Below, one piece after another: positions 1 through 9,806 of a stretch of DNA of 64,000 bases. The notes beneath the pieces are model-generated. The model saw only the letters and a program-made list of their open reading frames with translations. It had not been told where the DNA came from and did not search any database. The stretch spans positions 62,001 through 126,000 of the forward strand of contig MU863945.1 in NCBI GenBank assembly GCA_033296885.1, read 5' to 3'. Source of the stretch: Triangularia verruculosa (taxonomy: Eukaryota > Ascomycota > Sordariomycetes > Sordariales > Podosporaceae). The position numbers were made by a program, and so were the translations under genes. The number at the start of each line of letters is the position of its first letter. The stretch's first letter is position 1.

Positions 1-315
1 ACCTACGGTCCAGCAAAATACACAGAGCCAGGGTCTACATGCGCACCAATGACGATGGCAGTCGGCAAAAGAACATGCTAAAAATGCATCACTGGCTATA
101 CTCCGTAACCATAAACACAGTCGAATTCCAATCTGCAACCCGCCAAAACAGTCCGATACTATCATATACAAGTCTTGCGCTACCCATACAGAATGAAGGA
201 AGCCTTGAAGGAAACAGAGCCCTGAACGCATTAATAAAACGAACACTCCCCCGAACCGGCCACCGGCGTATCCTGCTCTCTAGGCTCTATGCACCGGTTA
301 TCTCGCATGGCCTAT
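1..315. other. 3' flank of the V-ATPase B gene
   Basis: This stretch lies downstream of the VMA2 stop codon, which is at 316-318 on the minus strand. It presumably holds the 3' untranslated region. I see no credible coding region, RNA gene or repeat in it. Confidence 0.5.
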
Positions 316-2203
316 TTAAGCATCGATAAGGTTCTCTTCCTGAGGCGCCTCGGTATCCCTGGTGTCCTTGGTTGGGGCCTTGTCCTTGCCCTTGCGGTCT
401 GATGGGGTTCTCGAGTAGAACTCGTCAATGATATCGGCGGGAATACGATTGAGCATGTCCTTGCGGTAGATGCGCAGCAAGCTCCACGCGAGGTCAAGAG
501 ACTCGAAAATTGTGCGTCCCTCGTACGGACCTTGGTTGATAAAGGTCCGTTCGAACTTGTCGAGGAATTCCAGCGACTTCTTGTCCTCGGGGGACAAGGC
601 TTCCTCACCAACGACAGCCTTCATGGCGGCCGCGTCACGACCGATGGCGTACTTTGCGTACAACTGATTGGATACATCACCGTGGTCCTTCCGAGTCATG
701 CCCTCACCAATGGCAGACTTCATCAGACGAGACAGCGAGGGAAGAACGTTGATAGGGGGGTAGATGCCGCGGTTGTAGAGGCCACGGTCGACGAAGATTT
801 GGCCCTCGGTAATGTAACCAGTCAAATCTGGGATAGGATGCGTGATGTCGTCGTTAGGCATGGTGAGAATAGGAATCTGAGTAATCGAACCGTTACGGCC
901 TTCGACACGACCAGCACGCTCGTAGATGGTCGACAAATCGGTGTACATGTAACCGGGGAAACCACGGCGACCGGGAACTTCTTCACGCGCAGCAGAGACC
1001 TCACGGAGAGCGTCGCAGTAGGCTGAAAGATCGGTAAGAATGACGAGGACGTGCTTCTCGAGTTGGTAGGCGTAGTACTCGGCAGTAGTAAGGGCGAGAC
1101 GGGGTGTAATGATACGTTCGATACTGTGCATCTGTTAGCAATCAGGGGACTCGACAAAGTGTTCAGGCAGCATTTACGTAGGATCGTTGGCAAGGTTGAG
1201 GAAAAGGGTGGTACGCTCCAAACTGCCGTTCTCCTCGAAATCGCGGGTGAAGAAACGGGCAGTTTCCAAGTTGACACCCATAGCAGCGAAGACAATGGAG
1301 AAGTTCTCCTCATGGTCGTCATGTACGCCCTTGTTTGTCACACCCTTGCGCTGAACCAAACCGGCTTGTCTGCAAATCTGAGCGGCGATTTCGTTGTGGG
1401 GAAGACCAGCGGCAGAGAAGATGGGAATCTTTTGACCACGGGCAATCGAGTTCATCGTATCAATGGCAGAGATACCAGTCGAGATCATTTCCTCGGGGTA
1501 CACCTGCATCGGGTTAGCCACACATTCTTCACTCAGCAGAGTACAGTGAGCCTTACTCTTGAGTAGGGGTTAATGGGACTGCCGTTGATATCCAGGAACT
1601 CCTCAGCCAGGACCTTGGGGCCCTTGTCAATGGCACGACCTGAACCGTCGAAGATGCGCCCCAACATGTCTTCGGAGACACCGAGCTTCAAGCTCTCACC
1701 AGTCATTTCAACTCTGGTCTGGGTGGTGTTAGTCGGCTGACCATGTTATTGCGATGCGCGGATCCACCTCACCTTCTTCACATCAATGCCAGAAGTACCC
1801 TCGAAAACCTGCATGATCCGTTAATACATGCTGCTTGTCCTGGCGAAGTTTCGGCGGTAAATACCTGCACAACGGCACGGCTTCCTGTTGAGAGACTGTC
1901 AGTAAACAGCATGGTTCCAAGTATAGCGACAATGCTCACCTCGAGCCTCCAAGACTTGGCCGGAACGCACAGTTCCATCGGGAAGAGTAAGGCTGACAAT
2001 CTCATTGTATCTGGGGAATTTGACCTGGAAGAGAATCGCAGAGTTAGTAGGGTCGTGGTGGTGAAGAGGGTGGTGTTAAACCATGGTGGAAGCGGGACAC
2101 CGACATTGTCCAAGATGACGAGGGGTCCGTTGACACCACCGACGGTGTTGTAGCGAAGCCTGGGCGTCACCCTGTAGGAGGCTGGATCTCTGGGGTCGCT
2201 CAT
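316..2203 (-). CDS. VMA2: V-type proton ATPase catalytic-sector subunit B
   Basis: This is subunit B of the cytosolic V1 sector of the vacuolar H+-ATPase, which with subunit A forms the ATP-hydrolysing head that acidifies vacuoles and endosomes. Seven exons join to 1536 nt (511 residues, the usual family length): 2203-2105, 2024-1940, 1884-1865 (only 20 nt), 1808-1773 (36 nt), 1718-1557, 1503-1178 and 1123-316. Family landmarks are RYNTVGGVNGPLVILDN near the N-terminus, EEMISTGISAIDTMNSIARG, GLPHNEIAAQICRQ and the C-terminal AWSLLRIYRKDMLNRIP. The last 3' splice site uses the second of two nearby AGs (GATGCACAG), which restores the reading DPT-IERII. The start ATG at 2203 gives the conserved N-terminus directly. 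The gene is divergent from CWC27. The assignment is firm; only the two tiny exons rest on frame and similarity alone. Confidence 0.96.
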
Positions 2204-2868
2204 GGTGGTTTTGGAGGGTGTGCAGGGCAAAAACAAGCGCGGAGTATCAATGCGAAAGTCGAGGCCGGCTCGGAGGGCTGTCTAGAGGGTCGTGAGGCTG
2301 GTAAGTGGATTAGCAAGTTGGTGATGTACGATGGAGGAGCTCCAGCAGATGCGGGTTGCCCGAAGACGCAAGCTCCAAGCTGGACTGTCGGTGATAAGCA
2401 GGCGCCCAGGCTTGTCCCTGCTGGGCCCCGCACCAGGAGCCCATACGGCACAGCCACAACATCCAAACCAACTGACAGGCACAGAGAGTCGGGGTCAAAC
2501 TGCGGCAACAAGCCGCTGATGAAACGAAATGGTATCGATTACGGAAGGCTCTGACGGTCTCATATCACTCGAAGCGGCATCTAATGTCGAACACAACCGG
2601 ATACAGCACATTCCAGCCACACTTCGAGGTCTCCAACTGTGGCGGTGCAGTCCAGGTGCCGGCAGGCAACTTGGAGCATTTGACAGGGAAGCTTGCGCCT
2701 GTGCTTCAAGACTTTATGTAATTCCAATTCAGCCTTCAACCCTGCCTGCGTCATTCTTTTATTTTGGTTGCATTTCTCCCGCTTCACGTCTCGAAGGCGC
2801 GATCCAGTATTGTTGGTCGCAAAGGGGGTCCTTATATGAAGCGCGACAATATCGTCTTCTAATCAACT
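2204..2868. promoter_or_regulatory. Shared divergent promoter region, VMA2 / CWC27
   Basis: This is 665 bp between two start codons pointing away from each other, so it must contain both promoters and both 5' leaders. It holds no supported gene. I did not identify a specific regulatory motif in it. Confidence 0.5.
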
Positions 2869-4455
2869 ATGTCGGCCATCTACAATCTTGAGCCACAACC
2901 GACGGCGTCGGCCATCATCCACACAACACTCGGCGAAATCTCGATCGAACTGTTCGCGAAACAAACGCCATTGACTTGCCGAAACTTTCTTCAATTCGCA
3001 CTCGACGGCTACTACGATAACACCGTATTCCATCGTCTCATTCCAGGATTCATCCTTCAAGGTGGTGATCCGACCGGCACAGGACATGGAGGAGAATCCA
3101 TCTACGATGGCGGCGCATACAGTGGTGATCTGGATCCATGGCCAATGGACCAGCGGAGAGGACAGAATGCCGGGCCCGACGGCATCAACTTCAAGGACGA
3201 GTTCCATTCGCGTCTAAAGTTCAACAGGCGAGGGCTGCTGGGTATGGCAAATGAAGGCAAACCCGACACCAATGGCAGTCAGTTCTTCTTCACGCTTGGC
3301 AAGGCTGAAGAGTTGAATGGGAAGAATACTGTGTTTGGACGTGTTGCGGGCGATACCATCTACAACCTGGCCAAGATCGGCGAGTCAGAGGTCAACGATG
3401 AACGACCATTATACCCGATCAAAATCACCCACATCGAGATTCTCATCAACCCTTTCGATGACGTGAAGAAGAGGGAAAAAAAGGTGCGCCAGCCAGTTTC
3501 GAAACCAGCCCCTGCCGAAAAGAAGCCGAAGAAGAGAAAGCCAGCCAAGCAGTTGCTGAGCTTTGGGGATGAAGAAGGCGATGGTGACGACCTTCCGGTG
3601 CTAAAGAAGCCAAAGTACGACACCAGAATTGTCATGGATGTGGATGAGGAACCGGCGCAGAAGACGATGCCGGTCAGATCTTCTAAAAAGGATCCAAAGC
3701 CGCCACACAAGGATGTTGAGGAAGCGCGTGTGACAGAAAGGCCGCCAAAGAGCCCGGAACCTGCCCCGGCAAAGAAAAAACGACCAGAGATTGAGGAAAG
3801 TGACAGGTCAAGTCCTGAGCCAGAAGAGCGCAAAAAGAAGACGCTACTGGAAAAGACAAATGAGGAGATCGCCGCGGTCAAAGCCTCGATGAAGAGGACG
3901 ATTTACACCGAGCCAGTACCGGAAAAGAAGAAGTCGGCCTTGGAGGAGCTTATACCGGAGACTGCAGTGCGCGGGAGGAAGCGGCGACCAGGCGCGCAAT
4001 CGACTAGGGAAGAAGAGGAGGCTCTGGAGCTTTTACGGTCATTCAAGTCAAAACTGGAGCAAGCACCATCAGAAAAGTCCACCGCCCAGCCGGCTATCAA
4101 TTATGATGGTGGCGAAGAGGATGGTGAGGGAGAGGTTTGTGATTTGCACTTCATTGCCAACTGTCAGAGCTGCAAGGCGTGGGATAAGGAAGAAAAGGAG
4201 GAAAGCGATGATGAGGGCTGGATGTCTCACCAACTTAGCTTTGCTGCAGACAAGCTTGGGAAAGATCTGAGCTATCGCAGGAAGGCTGAGGAAGAGCTAG
4301 TTGTCATTGACCCCCTGGAAAAGGCTCGGACCCTTAAGGAGAGCAAGAAGTCCACTCGGGACTCTCGGCCCGGGGCCTCATCGTCCCGCGGGCATGACTG
4401 GGACCGGGACCGCAACCGGGAAAGAGACAATGGCGGTAAGAGCCGGAGGTACTAA
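2869..4455 (+). CDS. CWC27: Spliceosome-associated cyclophilin CWC27
   Basis: An intronless 528-residue protein. Residues about 13-195 form a cyclophilin domain (FHRLIPGFILQGGD around 54-67, NGSQFFFTL around 135-143). The rest is a long charged, lysine- and glutamate-rich tail, ending with the conserved CWC27 C-terminal element near CDLHFIANCQSC. In CWC27 proteins the cyclophilin fold is a docking module of the activated spliceosome rather than an efficient prolyl isomerase. This copy agrees: Arg56 and Gln64 are kept, but the position of cyclophilin A Trp121 is Glu148 and that of His126 is Asn153. A segment of about 25 residues near 81-105 (SGDLDPWPMDQ) is inserted relative to the animal protein. 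The ATG at 2869 is the first in the frame and lies just before the conserved region. Confidence 0.95.
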   Translation: MSAIYNLEPQPTASAIIHTTLGEISIELFAKQTPLTCRNFLQFALDGYYDNTVFHRLIPGFILQGGDPTGTGHGGESIYDGGAYSGDLDPWPMDQRRGQNAGPDGINFKDEFHSRLKFNRRGLLGMANEGKPDTNGSQFFFTLGKAEELNGKNTVFGRVAGDTIYNLAKIGESEVNDERPLYPIKITHIEILINPFDDVKKREKKVRQPVSKPAPAEKKPKKRKPAKQLLSFGDEEGDGDDLPVLKKPKYDTRIVMDVDEEPAQKTMPVRSSKKDPKPPHKDVEEARVTERPPKSPEPAPAKKKRPEIEESDRSSPEPEERKKKTLLEKTNEEIAAVKASMKRTIYTEPVPEKKKSALEELIPETAVRGRKRRPGAQSTREEEEALELLRSFKSKLEQAPSEKSTAQPAINYDGGEEDGEGEVCDLHFIANCQSCKAWDKEEKEESDDEGWMSHQLSFAADKLGKDLSYRRKAEEELVVIDPLEKARTLKESKKSTRDSRPGASSSRGHDWDRDRNRERDNGGKSRRY

Positions 4456-6100
4456 GTTACCTAGTTACCAGGGGAGGTGTTGGTATCTGATATATGATCT
4501 GATACAAGTGCATTGTTCTCTCAAGCAGGTGAAGTATCAGAGACTGTCTACCAGTCGGATAATTACCATCAAGAGATACCCACTTTCTGTTTGTCCCGTT
4601 CTTCTTTCCTTCACAGTTCAATGCAAGTAAGCCTTGATGCCCAAACCTACCTCTCTAGTGTACTGTGTGGTCCATGGTCTCACACCGGAGGAACAGCTCC
4701 GTGAGCCGCAGTAACAATGGGTATTATGGGTCTTTTATGTCATACTTTCGTGTTTGCCGTCCGCGAACCACAGCTGTTGTATTGTTCATATGGCCCAGCA
4801 ATGCTCGGGAATGGCCTCTTGTTGCAGTGCTTGCTTTCGAGACCAAAGAAAGACATTGTTCCGGTCCCACTTGGAAGGTCTGCAAGTACATTTCTTGGCA
4901 TTAGATCGAAGGTATTCCATGATGGCATCGTATCGATAGTGAGGCCAAAGAAATTCATGACAGCTTCCAGGGACGCGCGGCTGCACCTCTGACAGCGGGG
5001 AAAAGCCACAACTCCAAACTAACACTTCACAACGGGTGCTGTCAAGCTTAATTGGCCACTAGCGTAACCAGAAAGAGGCAGTTTCCAAAGTCTTGCTGCC
5101 ACCGCCTGAGTTTTCGTTTCAAACGCCCAGAAAAAGACTGAAGCCGACCAGGAGACAGGCTGGGACCACGACCCCGCGTGTGGAGACAGGACGTTATCTG
5201 TTCTGTGCCAATGCTGATTGGCTTGGCAAGCGAGAAAATCGGCGTGTTGATCGCGATCGCACCGGCAAAGCCCACTTCATATGACGGGCACTGAGCCTTC
5301 ATCGCCAGCAAGTGACCTTACACCGTGTCAAATTTACCTTGCAAATTTTAGACCCTTCCACTAGTGCTGCTGCCGCTCTGCACCCTGGAAACGATACCCC
5401 GGTGCTTCCTGTCCAACTTCTTTCTTGTGAGCCCTATCAGCGACGTCTTTGAGGCGCCAGACGTGACCAGAAAACAAGCAGCGCGGAAGCCGGCGACTGA
5501 GACCCCGACGCAAGCCATTGTTCAGCAGGTACCCTGTCATCGAGGCTTCAGCTACACCACAACGACGCCCATTGACACATCGCGACACCGCCGAGACACC
5601 TTCTACAGTCTATTCAGACCCCGGCGACGGTTCAAAGCCCTTCCCCGCTCCTGCGACAGCCACAGGTCCGCAGACATTGCCATTGACATCGCGCCGCGGA
5701 ACAATAACAGACCCGCGCGTGGATCAGGTGCCTGGACCGCCTCTGCCTTTGAGCAAGCTGTTCTCCGCTTCGCCGTATATAACAGATTCACTTGAATAGA
5801 GTTTTCTCTCTGGCTTGTCCTCGCTCCGATTAAATCCATCTTTCTCTGTGCTGAGCTGGCTGCTTCATCAAGAAATCGACCGGATTCAGCAGTGTTTCAT
5901 ACACCCCGCAACTAAGGACGACGCCTGCTTCGGCCTCATTTTACTGACGGCCTTTCGTGAAGAAAACATCGAAAAAGTACTTGTCACCAAGTCTGGCCAC
6001 ATCTCAAGGCGACCCGGTGACCAAGAACACCCTTCTGCAATATCGCGGGGTGTCAAACAAACACCCCAAACCGCCGAGCCCTCGCTCGCTTCACAGTGTG
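4456..6100. other. Intergenic: CWC27 3' end and HSF promoter/leader
   Basis: 1.6 kb with no supported gene. The right part (about 5,760-6,100) contains no ATG before the heat-shock factor start at 6101, consistent with a clean, unspliced 5' leader. The short open frames in the rest show no recognisable protein. Confidence 0.4.
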
Positions 6101-8480
6101 ATGTCTTCGCCCAACAACCCGAGAAAACGACCTGCCCCAGGCGCCTCTTCGATGATTCCGATGCCTCCGGTACAGCAGACATACTCTCCTGTGCAAACAG
6201 ATCGATTGTTTGGGTGGAACGGAGCGATGGATGGAAACGGCTTTGTCGATTCACCAACGGGTAACGTCAATCAGTTTATGATGTCGACTTCAGGGGCTTT
6301 TGTGCAGCCGATTGCGGCGCCTTCGACTGCTTTGGCCCGCCGAGGAAACAGCCGCGCTCTCGTGCATTCGGGGAACAGGGGCCCCTTCGATCAGGTTGGA
6401 GATGGGTGGGGGAATGGGTTTTCAGAGGATCCTCGGTTCCTCCAGACGTCGAATTCAGCGGTGGATGAGCAGGATAACATCGAGCTGTTGGAGGAGAAGG
6501 CTGCGCAGGCCAAAAGAGAAGCGCAAGCCAAGAGGAAACAGATTCCCCCTTTTGTTCAGAAGCTCAGCAGGTATGCTGGTATCCTGGGATGTCTATCAAT
6601 GGCGCAAATTGCTAACTGGCTGTAGTTTTCTCGACGAGTCTCGAAACACCGATCTGATCCGCTGGTCTGACAAAGGGGACTCCTTCATCGTGCTGGACGA
6701 GGACGAGTTTGCTAAAACGCTAATCCCCGAACTTTTCAAGCACAATAATTATGCGTCGTTTGTGCGGCAACTCAACATGTACGGGTTTCATAAGCGCGTC
6801 GGTTTGTCAGACAATTCCATGAAAGCGAGCGAGCGAAAGAACAAGAGTCCAAGCGAATACTCGAATCCTTACTTTCGACGCGGACACCCGAACTTGCTCT
6901 GGCTGATCAACAAGCCAAAGGGTGGCAGCAGCAAGAAGAAGGCCAAGAAAGAGGAGGGGGAGGCGGAAAGTGAAGAGGACAACAATGTGGAGGAGACATA
7001 CGGCGTCCCAAGCCTTGGGGCATCTCAAGGGGGCAGGGCATCGGTGTCTCACGAAGTCAGCACCCTGCAAAAGAAGGACCTGATACAAGTCAAAAGCCAG
7101 TTGGAGAGACTGCAGCAGCAACAAGTGGCCATTTCGGGAATGCTCAACAAGATGCGGCAGGAGCATAGTGCCCTCTACCAGCAAGCAATCATGTTTCAGA
7201 ACATGCACGAGCGCCACGAGAATAGTATCAATGCCATTCTCAACTTCCTGGCCAACGTCTTCAGGAAGTCGTTGGAGGAACAAGGCGGAGTCCAGAGCGT
7301 ACAGGATCTTTTGGCCAGCATTATCCCCAATGCGCAGGGACATGGGTCCACAAACATGGCTGCTGGAGGCGTGGTCAACCTGGGCGGCTTTGTGAACGAG
7401 CGCACTCAAAACGTTTCGACGGGGGGTACACGAAAGCGCCACCAGGGTCTTCTTCCTCCCGTTCCGCATCACCAAGCAAACAAGGCTGTGGTAGCCGCCT
7501 TGTCTCCGTCTCCAACACCTTCGCCAGCTCCTCAAACACAATACAACACTCGCATGTCAGGGACCGTCACCGAGGTTTTCGATACCCCCACCGAAACAAC
7601 CTCAAACTCGGCCTACATGCAGAAGGAGCTCCAGAACAATCCTCACGAAGGCATGATGAAGATTATTCAAGATACCAACGCCGTCAACGTCAACAGCACA
7701 GGCATCGACTTGCCCAACGTCGCCGCCACCACTCCTGTGACCGGCATGAGCAACGAGAGCCGCAACAAGATGCTCAGTATCATGAACAACGGCAGCGCTG
7801 CCACAACCCCGGCCGCTTCGGTGAACGGCATGCCCTCTGTCTCTAGCCCCGGCGGTATGTCTATGCCCGCCACCAGCCCGCAAACAACCGGCCTGTCCCT
7901 GTCTCCCATCCTCGCCTCGATGCCCATCCCACCGCCATTACAAAATCTGCAGGCCACGCAAGCCGAACTCGATGCGCTCCAGAGGCTACAAGCTCAACAA
8001 GCCTCCCAACTCGAGAACATTACCCACTTGCTCGGCCCCCTTAGCCCGTCTGGGCGTATCCCAGGTATGGATGAGCAAGGCAATGTCAATACAAACTACT
8101 TTGACTCTGTGGACTACGACCAGTTCCTCAACAACAACGCCTACGACAATCAAACCGGCGCGTTTGAGGGGGACTTTGGGGATGTCAATGCCTTCTCTGG
8201 TACGGGGACCAATCCTGACGAGTTTAGCTTTTCTCTCGACGCCACTGCCGCTCCGGAGTTTCCTGCCACGGGGGCGGGTGATGATGGCGCTTTTGGCGGC
8301 GGTGCTGGGCTGGGGATTAGCACGGGTAATGGGGATGCTGCTGGATTTTTGGATTCGGGGAGGGTGTTTGAGACGACCTCGGCCACCAACAGCCCTAGTC
8401 CGGCGGGTACGGAAGAGATTGCGAGGTCGGATCTGGTGGACAGTCCGGAAAGGGATCCGAAGCGGAGGAGGAGAGGGTAG
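6101..8480 (+). CDS. HSF1: Heat-shock transcription factor
   Basis: Trimeric activator of heat-shock genes, acting in the nucleus on NTTCNNGAAN elements. Two exons, 6101-6570 and 6626-8480, encode 774 residues. The 55-nt intron (GTATGC...GCTAAC...TAG) falls inside the DNA-binding domain. Order of parts: a low-complexity N-terminal region (1-145), the winged-helix DNA-binding domain (about 146-255, with WSDKGDSFIV, FKHNNYASFVRQLNMYGFHK and NPYFRRGHPNLLWLI), a Lys/Glu linker, the HR-A/B coiled coil (about 300-368), and a long Ser/Thr/Pro/Asn/Gly-rich C-terminal half. The start is the first ATG after a leader of more than 200 nt without ATG. The internal position of the domain points to the HSF1 type rather than SKN7 or SFL1. 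The frame stays open for 35 more codons after the TAG at 8478-8480; see the separate entry. Confidence 0.95.
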
Positions 8481-8588
8481 AATCCCCCCTATGTGACTGA
8501 GGAGTCTGAGGATGCCTGGGCGGGGAGTGGTGATTTCGATGAGTGGGCGGCTAGGGCGCTGCTGAACAATAACGAAAACTGGGGTTGA
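8481..8588 (+). other. In-frame 35-codon extension after the HSF stop codon
   Basis: Directly after TAG the HSF frame continues for 35 sense codons to a TGA at 8586-8588. The encoded peptide holds eight acidic residues, five aromatics (one Tyr, three Trp, one Phe) and a single basic residue. It contains EESEDAWAG and DFDEWAARALL, which look like an acidic-aromatic transactivation motif. It could be a readthrough extension, a former C-terminus cut off by a nonsense mutation, or chance. No GT-AG intron of realistic length removes the TAG while keeping this peptide. Confidence 0.4.
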
Positions 8589-9806
8589 GAAGGAAGAGTT
8601 GGGGGGGCATGTCAGGGTCGGGGTCGGGCTGGGGATCAATGAATGGGTGGGGGGATAATGGCGCTGGGGGGACAAGGGAACAATCACCACTTTGGTTGAT
8701 TTGGTTGTGGAAAGCCTACGCTTTTTTTCTTGTTGGGGGGCTTTTTTTTGTTCCTTTTTGCGTGTTTTTTTCCCGTCTGGAAGTTTAGATATCCTTTGAG
8801 TTTTTACATCGCGATTCCCTCTCCTACTCTCTTGTTGAACACATTGACATTACATTTTACATACTTTTTACACTAACATACCTATGGATGGAGGTGAAAA
8901 AGGGAGAAGGCGGGGAAAAAAAGAAAGTGAAGCGGATGTATGTGAGTTCAACTCGGGTATGACTTATGAAGATTATTCAATATGGTGCAGAGATGTCCAA
9001 ATACGAAAAAAATAATGGTGGCTGAAGAGGTGATAGAAGTGTGTTTGACTTTTTGATCTCCAAGCCTTAAATAAGCCTTAAATGTATATTCAAATCTGCC
9101 AGGCTGAGAGCCTGAGACATGGCTTGGTGTTATGTCTCAGATGCCTGTGTCAGCCAGAGATGGCAAGGCTGAGTGTGAGAAGAAACTGGAATATGGGATG
9201 TCGGTCAAAGAAAAAGGAAGGAGCGGTTGTATTATGAGATAACCCTGTCAGATGACGTTGACGATCACGATGGACCATCACCAGTTAGATAGCTTTATTG
9301 GTTGGATGGGGGGCTGTGGGCTGATGATTACCTACTTGAACTCTGAGCCCAACTCTGAGCAGTAGGTTTGAGGCCGACCTGTGGGGATCCGAGGGATAGT
9401 TCAGTGGTACAGGGCTGCTAAAAAGGGGCAGGGTTGGGGTTAAACATGGGAAATAGAGGGAGGTGGGGGGGGGGGGGTAACTAACTCCGCCTTTTGGGGG
9501 GGCACTAGGCGACTCGGACCCAGGGTGAGAGAGGGGGGGAGGGGGCTTATCTATCTTGCTCTTTCTCTTTATAAAAGGCAGCGCTGCCCCTTCCACTTGA
9601 TGGGAGGTGGGAAGTTACTTTTACTTTGGGAAGAGAGGCGTGAGGTGGATAGAGCTTTATTTTTGGGTTTTATTGAATGATAAATTTTTATTTTTCTTGA
9701 GAGGGTAGTGGCAGGATTTGTTTCTTAAGTGGCGATTTATAAGGGGGATTCATGACAACGGGATATATGTGTATGGGTACAATACAACGATAAGATTATC
9801 GACATC
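8589..9806. other. Intergenic: HSF 3' end and GGT promoter
   Basis: No supported gene. It contains G-rich and T-rich simple stretches, including a run of G around 9465-9478 and another G-rich tract near 9497-9545. The right end is the promoter and leader of the gamma-glutamyltranspeptidase gene. Confidence 0.4.

Noticed and set aside
8476..8500. An intron starting GTAGAA that would remove the HSF stop codon
   Set aside because: The nearest acceptor keeping the following frame would give an intron of about 25 nt, too short for splicing, and GTAGAA is a poor donor.
9465..9545. G-rich tracts as possible G-quadruplex or regulatory elements
   Set aside because: Simple mono-G runs also occur at 22,014-22,027. 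There is no conserved spacing or context to support a function.
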